Source: Elusimicrobiaceae bacterium (GTDB lineage: Bacteria; Elusimicrobiota; Elusimicrobia; Elusimicrobiales; Elusimicrobiaceae). Taken from it: a stretch of DNA of 13,637 nt. The stretch is taken from the NCBI GenBank assembly GCA_024405075.1, contig JAKSPG010000017.1, positions 1 to 13,637 of the forward strand, written 5' to 3'. How positions within the stretch are numbered: the stretch's first letter is position 1; each line of letters starts with the position of its first letter. The position numbers and the translations under genes are program-made. Positions 1 through 6,044 of this stretch are shown in pieces. The notes beneath the pieces were generated by a model. It saw nothing but the letters and a program-made list of their open reading frames with translations, was not told where the DNA came from and did no database searches.

Positions 1-135
1 CTGGACATGCACCACGACTACCGCGAAACTTCCCGCGGCGGCCTGGCGCGGTTTTTCAAAAAGCATTGGCTAAACGTAAAGCGCAAAACAAAAACTTTTG
101 CGCGCAAACGCAGACGCAAAAAAACGCAAAAATAA
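1..135 (+). CDS. C-terminal end of an unidentified protein (5' part outside the window)
   Basis: The frame beginning at base 1 is open for 44 codons and ends at TAA 133-135. The visible tail starts LDMHHDYRETSRGGLARFFK and becomes very basic: about 17 of the last 24 residues are Lys or Arg (for example the block RKRRRK). Such a tail could contact nucleic acid or membrane phospholipid, but nothing visible identifies the family. A strong intrinsic terminator begins 36 bases after the stop, which supports this being the real end of a transcription unit. The frame is well supported by the stop and terminator placement; the function is unknown. Confidence 0.6.
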   Translation: MDMHHDYRETSRGGLARFFKKHWLNVKRKTKTFARKRRRKKTQK

Positions 136-170
136 GACGTGTTGCTTCTCATATAATCTAACCAAACGAA

Positions 171-202
171 CGCCGGCTACCCAATAGCCGGCGCTATTTT
201 TT
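171..202 (+). terminator. Intrinsic terminator of the upstream gene
   Basis: A perfect 9-bp stem (171-179 with 185-193, CGCCGGCTA/TAGCCGGCG), a 5-base loop and then a run of six T (197-202). It closes the partial gene ending at 135. Confidence 0.85.
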
Positions 203-226
203 ATGGTAAACGGCGATATTCCCACG

Positions 227-256
227 CGTTACAGGCCAGTTTTGGCCAATGTAACG
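227..256. repeat. Stem-loop between terminator and pilin promoter
   Basis: CGTTACA (227-233) pairs with TGTAACG (250-256). Inside it GGCCA (234-238) pairs with TGGCC (243-247), with a 2-base bulge (248-249) on the right side. No T-run follows, so it is not an obvious terminator. It lies about 30 bp upstream of the pilin -35 box. Its role is unknown; it could be a protein-binding site or a small repeat. Confidence 0.5.
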
Positions 257-288
257 GGGGCTTATTTTACCCAACCAACAAATTTTGC

Positions 289-316
289 TTGACATATCAA
301 AAAAAAAAACGATAAT
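289..316 (+). promoter_or_regulatory. Sigma70-type promoter of the first pilin with an 11-A spacer tract
   Basis: The perfect -35 box TTGACA (289-294) and the -10 box GATAAT (311-316) are separated by 16 bp. The spacer contains 11 consecutive A (299-309). Transcription should start near 323, giving a leader of about 38 nt that contains the AGGAG ribosome binding site upstream of the ATG at 362. The bases 294-313 (ATATC, A11, CGAT) recur exactly at 8524-8543 in the promoter of another pilin gene. A change in tract length would change the spacing of the two boxes. Confidence 0.8.
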
Positions 317-361
317 GCTCTTATACGCAAAAAAACATTTTTTTCAAACAGGAGATTTTTT

Positions 362-830
362 ATGAAAAGCAAACAAGCTTTCACGCTTATTGAACTGTTG
401 GTGGTTGTACTTATTATCGGCATTTTAGCCGCGGTAGCGGTGCCACAGTATCAAAAAGCGGTTACCAAATCGCGCTACGCTACGCTAAAGCACTTGGTAC
501 GTAGTATAGCGGATGCCGAGAAAAGATATTACTTGGCGAATGGTACCTATGCGAGTGACTTTGATGAATTGGATATAGATATGGGAACAGCAGGGGAAGA
601 TAACGCCACCAGGTATTTCCCCTGGGGACGATGCACCATTAACACCACTGCCAAAATATCAGTATTGTATAAATCAGCAAATATACATGAGCTATGAAGA
701 ACAATTTTCAGGCGCACATGTATGTCTCATTTACAAAAACAAACCCATTCTACACGCAATCTGCAAGCAAGAAACAAACGGAGCTACGGCATACGGAAGT
801 GGAGATAAGTACTACTATTTTTACCCGTAA
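362..830 (+). pseudogene. Type IV pilin-like protein, reading frame broken by one base
   Basis: The N-terminus MKSKQAFTLIELLVVVLIIG is a class III signal and N-terminal hydrophobic helix of a type IV pilin or pseudopilin, with Glu at mature position 5. The residue before the cleavage site is Ala instead of the usual Gly. The open frame stops at 697 after 111 residues. From about 657 the next frame (starts at multiples of 3) continues as YQYCINQQIYMSYEEQF and runs to TAA 828-830, giving the Cys-containing, Tyr-rich C-terminal half expected for these proteins. Removing one A from the AAAA run at 653-656 would join both halves into about 155 residues, close to its relatives here (174 and 191). 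AGGAG lies 7 bases before the ATG, and the promoter is intact. The break may be real decay, a switchable state or a sequencing error; the bases alone cannot decide. Confidence 0.85.
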
Positions 831-858
831 TATTTTTTGTCTATATTTCGGAGTTCAT

Positions 859-887
859 TTGCACCCGCGGCGGCAATTTGATAGAAT
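859..887 (+). promoter_or_regulatory. Possible promoter of tRNA-His
   Basis: TTGCAC (859-864) and TAGAAT (882-887) are 17 bp apart, and the tRNA begins about 8 bases after the expected start point. Both boxes deviate from consensus. TATAGT (887-892) is an alternative -10 without a good -35. Confidence 0.4.
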
Positions 888-902
888 ATAGTACCGATTT
901 AT

Positions 903-977
903 GGTGGATGTAGCTCAGCTGGTTAGAGCGCCGGTCTGTGGAACCGGAGGTCGCGGGTTCAAATCTCGTCATCCACC
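903..977 (+). tRNA. tRNA-His, anticodon GTG
   Basis: A complete cloverleaf is visible. The acceptor stem is GTGGATG (904-910) with CATCCAC (970-976), the D-arm is GCTC/GAGC, and the anticodon stem CCGGT/ACCGG encloses the loop CTGTGGA with anticodon GTG. The T-arm GCGGG/CTCGT closes with two G-U pairs around TTCAAAT. The histidine identity marks are present: an extra G at -1 (903) facing C73 (977). CCA is not encoded. Six T follow (979-984) but no separate hairpin, so transcripts could run on into the structured leader before the next gene. Confidence 0.97.
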
Positions 978-1006
978 CTTTTTTATGTGTAGTAGAACAA
1001 TTTGAA

Positions 1007-1189
1007 GATTATTTGTTGAAGTGTGGGGTAAGCCCACACCGAGCAAAAGGGAGTTGTATCCCTGCGCAAGTTATCAGTCAACAAATAATCGCCTTGTCTT
1101 ACCCTTTTCTTGTAATAGGAATTGGGTGGGCGGCGATTATTTGTTAAGGGTCACTGATAACTGCTTTTAACAAGGTTGCCGCCTTTTTT
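1007..1189 (+). promoter_or_regulatory. Structured leader with mutually exclusive helices (attenuator or riboswitch-like) before a pilin gene
   Basis: Three helices can form. Helix A is a perfect 13 bp: 1007-1019 (GATTATTTGTTGA) with 1078-1090. It encloses two small hairpins, 1021-1027/1033-1039 (GTGTGGG/CCCACAC) and 1048-1052/1059-1063 (AGGGA/TCCCT). Helix B is 1080-1093 with 1132-1145 (14 bp perfect), extended by 1070-1078 with 1153-1161 (9 bp perfect). Helix C is 1129-1134 with 1178-1183 (GGCGGC/GCCGCC) plus 1141-1147 with 1167-1173 (TTGTTAA/TTAACAA), followed by six T. A and B compete for the same bases, as do B and C, while A and C are compatible. This is the logic of aptamer stem, antiterminator and terminator. 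The pilin start codon lies 43 bases after the T-run. I do not recognise a known riboswitch class. A non-regulatory palindromic repeat remains possible. Confidence 0.6.
1129..1189 (+). terminator. Intrinsic terminator inside the pilin leader
   Basis: The GC-rich base stem GGCGGC (1129-1134)/GCCGCC (1178-1183) and the upper stem TTGTTAA (1141-1147)/TTAACAA (1167-1173) are separated by a 6x4 internal loop, with a 19-base apical loop. T6 follows (1184-1189). It either ends tRNA-His transcripts or acts as the off-state of the leader, because its 5' arm is also needed for the competing long helix. Confidence 0.65.
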
Positions 1190-1231
1190 GCGACCGAATT
1201 CGGGCCATTAATAAGACAGGAGAAATTGTTT

Positions 1232-1807
1232 ATGACACACGGAAGTATCCACCAGGGTTTTACCTTGATAGAATTATTAATAGTCGTGCTCATCATTGGT
1301 ATTCTCGCGGCGGTTGCCTTGCCGCAATACCAAAAAACCGTAGTTAAATCCAAAGCGGCACAAATGCAAACCTTATTGGATGCGGTGGTAAAAGCAAGCG
1401 ATCTATATTATCTGCACAACGGCACATATCCCCAAAATTTTGATGACCTGGATATAGGAATTGATCTTCCTACATTAAATACTAGGCCGTGCCTTACGGA
1501 TCTTGGAGGTGCCAAGATTAAACAAAGTGGCGATTTTGCAATTGCGATACACAGCGGAAATAATACTTCTCTATCCTCCACAAATATAATAGCAGCGTAT
1601 TTTATAACAGGCAAATACAAATGTCGGGGATTTACACGAATTCAGGAGTGGAGAACTGACCCTCACAAAGATTATACTTATTGCATGGAAGCGTACTATA
1701 ATTTGGCTTGCGGAACAAACTGTGAAAAAGGTATTTTTTGCGAGAAAATCGTGGGAAAAAATCATAGCTCACAGGGCCCCGGCGGACTCATGACCCTATA
1801 CAACTAA
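1232..1807 (+). CDS. Type IV pilin-like protein (191 aa)
   Basis: Prepilin-type protein. A short leader ends HQG, then the conserved segment FTLIELLIVVLIIGILAAVA follows, with cleavage expected between Gly9 and Phe10 and Glu at mature position 5. After the helix comes a divergent soluble domain with several Cys (including CLTD, KCRG, YCME, ACGTNC, IFCEK) that could form disulfides outside the cell. Expected location is the inner membrane before assembly into a pilus or secretion filament; no assembly gene is nearby, so it would use machinery encoded elsewhere. The ATG at 1232 is chosen because AGGAGA (1218-1223) sits 8 bases upstream; an in-frame TTG at 1226 is too close to that site. No A-tract promoter lies upstream, only the structured leader at 1007-1189. 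The exact role (major pilin, minor pilin or pseudopilin) is unknown. Confidence 0.9.
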   Translation: MTHGSIHQGFTLIELLIVVLIIGILAAVALPQYQKTVVKSKAAQMQTLLDAVVKASDLYYLHNGTYPQNFDDLDIGIDLPTLNTRPCLTDLGGAKIKQSGDFAIAIHSGNNTSLSSTNIIAAYFITGKYKCRGFTRIQEWRTDPHKDYTYCMEAYYNLACGTNCEKGIFCEKIVGKNHSSQGPGGLMTLYN

Positions 1808-2181
1808 AATAATTTTACAAATATAAGTGTTTCTCCGTTTTCTATTACGCAAGTTAGCAGTTATGAACCGCCCCTCATCAGGTCCCTAGAACTTTTAGTC
1901 TAGGGATTTCTATTGTAGCAGTTCCGTGGGCAATGGCTCCCTCCAACGGACCAACCTACCAACGCAAATAATTATTGCACAAATACTCGGCACGTGCACA
2001 ATTTACCCCTAATAGATAAACGATATCGCCCTTCATAATTCAAACCTATTTTGCTCTGATATGTTTTATAATATCTAAAAGGAGCACACTACATACATCA
2101 CATGTAAAGCAGTTATACGTATTGTGCAATAAGGCACCTTTTTTATTTCCTGCGTGTGGCACATAAGGAGGCACAAGTATT
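1808..2181. other. Intergenic region between pilin and luxS
   Basis: No convincing gene. It holds the terminator at 1883-1913, then A/T-rich sequence with scattered short inverted repeats such as TCCGT...ACGGA (about 1922-1956). A consensus -10 hexamer TATAAT (2067-2072) has no good -35 partner; if used, the luxS leader would be about 100 nt. Within that leader GTGC (2124-2127) pairs with GCAC (2134-2137), followed by CCTTTTTT, a weak terminator-like element. AAGGAGG (2167-2173) is the luxS ribosome binding site. No SAM or SAH riboswitch consensus was recognised. Confidence 0.5.
1883..1913 (+). terminator. Intrinsic terminator of the second pilin gene
   Basis: A perfect 8-bp stem TCCCTAGA (1883-1890)/TCTAGGGA (1899-1906) with an 8-base loop, followed by a T-rich stretch TTTCTATT. 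Confidence 0.75.
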
Positions 2182-2676
2182 ATGGAAGTCATACAAAGTT
2201 TTACCATTGATCACACCCACTTAAAGCCCGGCATCTACGTTTCACGTCAAGATAAAGGGTTTACCACTTTTGATTTACGCATTACCGAACCCAATAAAGA
2301 ACCCGCCGTGGCCCCGGCCGCCATGCACAGCTTGGAACATCTGATGGCTACGTGGTTTCGCAATTCGGAAGCAAAGGAAGATGTGGTATACGTAGGGCCC
2401 ATGGGTTGTCTGACGGGTATGTATATAGTGATGATGGGAAAATACTCCGTTGAAGATATGCGCCTGTTGACTCTAAAATGCCTGAAATGGATTCTTACAC
2501 AAACGGAAGTGCCTGCCACGCGCCCGGAGGCCTGTGGAAATTATTTGCTCCATGATTTGCCTATGTGTAAGTGGGAGAGCGCACGTTATATTAACCGCTT
2601 GGAAAACGATTTCCATAGCGAGTACACAAAACTCAATATTACTTTGGACGACGGAAAAACTTTTGCCGATGCCTAG
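2182..2676 (+). CDS. luxS: S-ribosylhomocysteine lyase (autoinducer-2 synthase)
   Basis: LuxS splits S-ribosylhomocysteine into homocysteine and DPD, the precursor of autoinducer-2, in the activated methyl cycle. It is a cytoplasmic metalloenzyme. All hallmark residues are visible: His11 in IDHTHLKPG, the zinc motif HSLEH (residues 49-53, two His ligands plus the catalytic Glu), the catalytic Cys76 in PMGCLTG, and the third metal ligand Cys118 in EACGNYLLHDL. At 164 residues it matches the family length. AAGGAGG stands 8 bases before the ATG. It is monocistronic: a terminator begins 45 bases after the stop, and no pfs (nucleosidase) or methionine gene is adjacent. An AI-2E-family transporter gene is present about 9.5 kb downstream. 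Confidence 0.96.
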   Translation: MEVIQSFTIDHTHLKPGIYVSRQDKGFTTFDLRITEPNKEPAVAPAAMHSLEHLMATWFRNSEAKEDVVYVGPMGCLTGMYIVMMGKYSVEDMRLLTLKCLKWILTQTEVPATRPEACGNYLLHDLPMCKWESARYINRLENDFHSEYTKLNITLDDGKTFADA

Positions 2677-2720
2677 TTAACCCGCCGATTTACCAAATTT
2701 CGTGCCAGACAGTTCCATTT

Positions 2721-2749
2721 ATCCCCCGCCCAAACCACGGGGGATTTTT
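2721..2749 (+). terminator. Intrinsic terminator of luxS
   Basis: A perfect 8-bp stem ATCCCCCG (2721-2728)/CGGGGGAT (2738-2745), a 9-base loop and then TTTT. Confidence 0.85.
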
Positions 2750-2765
2750 GTTGATAACCAACCCG

Positions 2766-3286
2766 CTAAAAATCCGGGTCATAAGCCCATTGTAATAGCG
2801 CCTGGCGTTGGCGCGGGCGGCATTCCAAATGCCCGGGCGGACAATTCTTTAAAACTTGCGCTTTATGGCGGTAAAAACTCCGCCAGCGGGCAATTTGCAT
2901 GACGTCAACCTCCGGCAGCGCCGCCCCAAATAATACCGGCAATACCACTGAAACCACCCCCGCACATCCGGCCCGATAATCCACCCATTGCGCCGCCAAA
3001 CCGAAAGCGACTGGCGCGATTTCACCCCAAACTGATTACACAAAATGTCCGGCCCGGCCGGGGATAATTTAGCCCGTACAAACCACTGCGCCGGAAATTA
3101 TGCCGTACAATCGGTTAAATAGTGCCCTTCAAACACCCCGCGCGCCAACATCTGCGCAGGGGTAAGCTGCGGCTTAAAATCCGGCGCAAAATCCTGCCCC
3201 GGCCGGGCCGACAACACATAGCGGTATCCCGTCTGCATTTTATCATGCACCGTGATACAGGCCCCTTTATAAAACCGTTTTTCCAT
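2766..3286 (-). pseudogene. Decayed gene for a conserved uncharacterised protein (nonsense plus frameshift)
   Basis: On the minus strand a frame starts MEKRFYKGACITVHDKMQTG at 3286 and reaches GVFEGHYLTDCTA before a TAA (3098-3100). The same frame resumes at once as FPAQWFVRAKLSPAGPDILC and continues through SLSVWRRNGWI and GWFQWYCRYYLGRR. Near 2915-2927 it must shift (one base missing) to continue as LPEVDVMQIARWRSFYRHKA and CRPRQRQALLQWAYDPDF, ending at 2766. The joined product of about 173 residues, rich in Trp, Arg and Tyr, reads like a conserved small protein family that I recall only as uncharacterised. Two independent lesions make this a pseudogene. The region is notably GC-rich against its neighbours. 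Confidence 0.75.
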
Positions 3287-3446
3287 ACGTTTGTTATAAC
3301 ATAAAGCACGGCCGACATCGCCCGGTTTTATGGGTTAGTTTTCGCGGCCGGCACACCCACACGCAATATGTTATAATAACTACTGTTGTGCACTTCGTAA
3401 AAATAGCACATATCTTGCATTCTGTTATATATATGCAAGGCAACGT

Positions 3447-4670
3447 ATGAATAAGACACTATCGTATAAAAATACTTTTTGGATAATTGTTATCGCCTCT
3501 TTTTTTATGTGGTTTGCCGCGTTGGTACACCAACCCAACGGCGAACAGAGTTCCCTCTTTTTTCTAAAAATGCATGATTTTTGGGCCGACGCGACCAACG
3601 TAACCGGAATGTCTCACGCCAACCAACCCTATTTAGACGGCACTGTTGGCCTGGAAAATGCGATTTATCCTCCATTAGCTTATGTATTATTTCATGTGCT
3701 TTCCCGGCTGGCTCCCACCCCGCAAGGCGGATATCTATCCTATTACTTTACCCCGTTATGGACGTGGACATTTGTACTCACGCTTTGCTTGACCTGTATG
3801 CTTTTGTATACACTCATTGTTAAAAATATCTCCTCACGCCTTAACTTGCAAACGGTACTGCTCGGCCTGGCCTTCTTTTTATCAAAACCCATGCTTACCA
3901 CCTTGGAGCGGGGAAACATGGTGCTACTATCGGCGTTATTCGTAATGGTTTTTATTTTCTATTACGACAGTAAAATCCGCTGGCAGAAAGAAACGGCTCT
4001 GATTAGCTTGGCCTTGGCCGCCGGATTAAAAATCACCCCGGCCTTGTTTGGAATTTTGTTACTTTACCGGAAGGATTGGTACGGCGCTTTACGCGCGTGT
4101 CTGTACGGCTTGTTATTTTTTTTCATGCCCTTTTTATTTTTAAAGGGAGGATTTTCCAACCTGGCCCCCTTCATACATAACCTCTATTTACACATGGATT
4201 GGTTTAAAACCCACCCCGCTATCGGCACGACGCTTTTTTCTTTTTTTCTCAAATTCCGTTACTGTCTGCCTCACACTTGGCAGGCAAATATGGACATATT
4301 GCGTATCAGTACGTTTATTTTTTCCTATGTGGTTTGTGCAGGGCTCCTGGCAGGGACTTTCCATCTAAAAGCAAAATGGCAGAAAGTGCTTAATGTTTCT
4401 CTGGCAGTATTAATCTTGCCGGCGGTTTCGCAGTCATACTGCTTGTTGTATCTGTTCCCGGCTATGGTACTGTTTTTAAAAGAGGCGGACCGTACTCCGT
4501 CCCGGCTTTCAATTCTTATTTTAGTAAGCTGGCTATTCACCTGTTTTGTGTATGTTTGTCCCGTTTCGCTACTGTTTGATCACACGATTGCCGTTCCCCT
4601 GTTACTGGGAACCGCCTGTGTGTACACGTGGCAAGCCAACCGAAAACTTACCGATAAGGAGCACGCTTAA
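3447..4670 (+). CDS. GT87-like polytopic membrane glycosyltransferase
   Basis: A 407-residue protein with about ten hydrophobic segments, beginning WIIVIASFFMWFAALV. It has the features of the GT-C fold glycosyltransferase family 87 (DUF2029), which transfer sugars from polyprenyl phosphates on the outer face of the inner membrane. An acidic loop after the first membrane segment (MHDFWADA, about residue 42-49) is where these enzymes carry their catalytic Asp. NAIYPPLAYVLF, ERGNMVLLSALF and GLKITPALFGILLLYRKDW match family-type segments. The GtrA-family gene follows 34 bases later, fitting a shared pathway in which a lipid-linked sugar is made available outside and then transferred. No good Shine-Dalgarno is seen before the ATG. 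The family call is from overall character, so donor and acceptor are unknown. Confidence 0.75.
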   Translation: MNKTLSYKNTFWIIVIASFFMWFAALVHQPNGEQSSLFFLKMHDFWADATNVTGMSHANQPYLDGTVGLENAIYPPLAYVLFHVLSRLAPTPQGGYLSYYFTPLWTWTFVLTLCLTCMLLYTLIVKNISSRLNLQTVLLGLAFFLSKPMLTTLERGNMVLLSALFVMVFIFYYDSKIRWQKETALISLALAAGLKITPALFGILLLYRKDWYGALRACLYGLLFFFMPFLFLKGGFSNLAPFIHNLYLHMDWFKTHPAIGTTLFSFFLKFRYCLPHTWQANMDILRISTFIFSYVVCAGLLAGTFHLKAKWQKVLNVSLAVLILPAVSQSYCLLYLFPAMVLFLKEADRTPSRLSILILVSWLFTCFVYVCPVSLLFDHTIAVPLLLGTACVYTWQANRKLTDKEHA

Positions 4671-4704
4671 CGGGAAATTCATATATTATTCGCAATCATA
4701 CCCT

Positions 4705-5133
4705 ATGCAAACAAATTTTCTCTTTCGTCTGTACGGAAAATATAAATTCTTCGTTTTCTACGGAATTTTCGGAGCACTTACCACGCTAGTCAATGTACTG
4801 GTTTATTGGCTATGCGCACACGGCATGCGGCTGGCCGTCGTCCCAAGCGCCACAGTAGCCTGGTTAATTGCCATGTTATTTGCCTATATTACCAACCGCA
4901 AATGGGTTTTTTACAGCACAGTAACCGATCCCGCAAAAATCGCCTACGAAATGATTTCCTTTTTTTCCAGTCGCTTGGCCACCGGGCTAGTGGATATCAC
5001 GTTAATGGCCGTATTTGTTAATTTGCTTCATTTCAACGATCTAATTGTCAAAATAGCTGCTAACATCATCGTCATTGTGCTTAATTATTTAGCCAGCCGG
5101 TTTCTAATCTTCAGACACACCCGTCTGCCTTAA
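4705..5133 (+). CDS. GtrA-family membrane protein
   Basis: A 142-residue protein with four hydrophobic helices. The GtrA family is seen in FFVFYGIFGALTTLVNVLVY at the start, AYITNRKWVF in the middle and a C-terminus of type NYLASRFLIFR. GtrA proteins are thought to flip undecaprenyl-phosphate-linked sugars across the inner membrane, or to assist that step, for O-antigen or cell-wall modification. The preceding gene encodes a GT87-like enzyme that would use such a donor. The ATG at 4705 is chosen because it starts the family-length protein; the open frame extends upstream to 4546 but only over the end of the previous gene. No Shine-Dalgarno is visible, so translation may depend on coupling. 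Confidence 0.85.
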   Translation: MQTNFLFRLYGKYKFFVFYGIFGALTTLVNVLVYWLCAHGMRLAVVPSATVAWLIAMLFAYITNRKWVFYSTVTDPAKIAYEMISFFSSRLATGLVDITLMAVFVNLLHFNDLIVKIAANIIVIVLNYLASRFLIFRHTRLP

Positions 5134-5156
5134 TATACTAATCCACTGTTTTTTTC

Positions 5157-5162
5157 TATAAT
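5157..5162 (+). promoter_or_regulatory. -10 box immediately before ispH
   Basis: A consensus TATAAT ends only 6 bases before the ispH ATG (5169). The -35 region 17 bp upstream reads TATACT, a weak match. If used, transcription would start at or next to the A of the ATG, giving a leaderless mRNA, which would fit the absence of a Shine-Dalgarno. Confidence 0.45.
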
Positions 5163-5168
5163 ATAAGC

Positions 5169-6044
5169 ATGAACTCGCAACAAGATGTTATTGTCGCCAA
5201 ACGGGCGGGGTTTTGCCCCGGCGTTAAGCGCGCCATAGATAAAGTGCTTGAACTGGAAGCCGCTGGCAAAAAGCCCGTGTATACTATCGGGCCACTTATT
5301 CATAATAAACAAGTGACCGACATGCTCTGCGCCAAACATATTACCGCCATTGATTCCCCTCAACAAGCGGCGGATAAATCGGGCGTGCTCGTCATCCGCG
5401 CGCACGGCATTACGCCCCAGTTTCAACAGGAAATTGAATCTTGTGGTATGGAAGTGGTAGATGCCACGTGTCCGCTAGTTAAACACGCACAAAACATCAT
5501 TTCCAAATTTGCCGATCAAGGATATCACACCGTCATCGTGGGCGATGGCGACCATGCCGAAGTCATCGGCCTCATGGGTTACACCCAAGGGCGCGGCACC
5601 GTAGTATCCGGGCCGGAACAGGCCAAGCAGTTGCCGCGTTTTGAAAAAGTAAACGTTGTTTCGCAAACCACTCAAAAAGAAAGTGTATTTTATGCCACCG
5701 CCGAAGAAATTAAAAACCACGCGGCTATTTGTCAAATCTCTAACACCATTTGTCAGCCCACCAAGGAGCGACAAAAAGAGACCATTGAGTGCGCTAAAAA
5801 TGCCGATTTGGTCATTGTAGTAGGTGGCAAACACAGTGCCAACACCGCGCGGTTGGCGGTCTTGTGCAAAGAGCTTTCGGCCGCCGTCCAACACGTGGAA
5901 ACCGAGGACGAACTAAACGAAACACAAATTTTACAAGCTAAAAAAATCTTTATTACAGCCGGGGCTTCCACGCCGGAATGGGTCATTGACCGCGTAGCCC
6001 AGCGCGTGCGTGCCCTGCGAACTTGTATCGGGGGGAAAAAATGA
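5169..6044 (+). CDS. ispH: 4-hydroxy-3-methylbut-2-enyl diphosphate reductase
   Basis: IspH (LytB) performs the last step of the non-mevalonate isoprenoid pathway, reducing HMBPP to IPP and DMAPP with an oxygen-sensitive iron-sulfur cluster. The three cluster cysteines are present: Cys16 (GFCPGVKRA), Cys101 (DATCPLV) and Cys195 (NTICQPT). Substrate-binding residues are also visible: His45, His79 (RAHG), His129 and the catalytic Glu131 (HAEVIG), TTQ (167-169), SANT (223-226) and STP (267-269). The length of 291 residues is normal for the shorter bacterial form. Its stop overlaps the pfk start (ATGA, 6041-6044), so the two are translationally coupled. Polyprenyl carriers made from its product would feed the glycosylation genes just upstream, although they lie in a separate unit. 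Confidence 0.96.
   Translation: MNSQQDVIVAKRAGFCPGVKRAIDKVLELEAAGKKPVYTIGPLIHNKQVTDMLCAKHITAIDSPQQAADKSGVLVIRAHGITPQFQQEIESCGMEVVDATCPLVKHAQNIISKFADQGYHTVIVGDGDHAEVIGLMGYTQGRGTVVSGPEQAKQLPRFEKVNVVSQTTQKESVFYATAEEIKNHAAICQISNTICQPTKERQKETIECAKNADLVIVVGGKHSANTARLAVLCKELSAAVQHVETEDELNETQILQAKKIFITAGASTPEWVIDRVAQRVRALRTCIGGKK

Noticed and set aside
694..891. Separate 65-residue open frame after the first pilin.
   Set aside because: The overlapping frame carries the real C-terminal pilin domain; this one is out of phase with both halves and ends at the tRNA promoter.
1121..1145. T-box-like stretch GGGTGGGCGGCG near tRNA-His; TGGG could pair with the CCCA end of tRNA-His.
   Set aside because: The match to the T-box consensus stops after GGGTGG, it lies on the 3' side of the candidate antiterminator rather than the 5' side, there is no stem I with specifier loop, and the downstream gene is a pilin, not a His-related gene.
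1067..1163. MITE or integron attC interpretation of the long inverted repeat.
   Set aside because: No target-site duplication or transposase-type ends are visible, and the arm ends (GTTATCAGT/ACTGATAAC) do not fit the attC core orientation. It stays as an alternative only for a generic palindromic repeat.
1861..2100. Possible SAM or SAH riboswitch upstream of luxS.
   Set aside because: None of the conserved S-box or SAH motifs could be found by eye; only a simple terminator and a -10 box are present.
5475..5894. A 139-residue open frame antisense to ispH.
   Set aside because: Shadow of the conserved ispH codons, with no ribosome binding site or independent motif.
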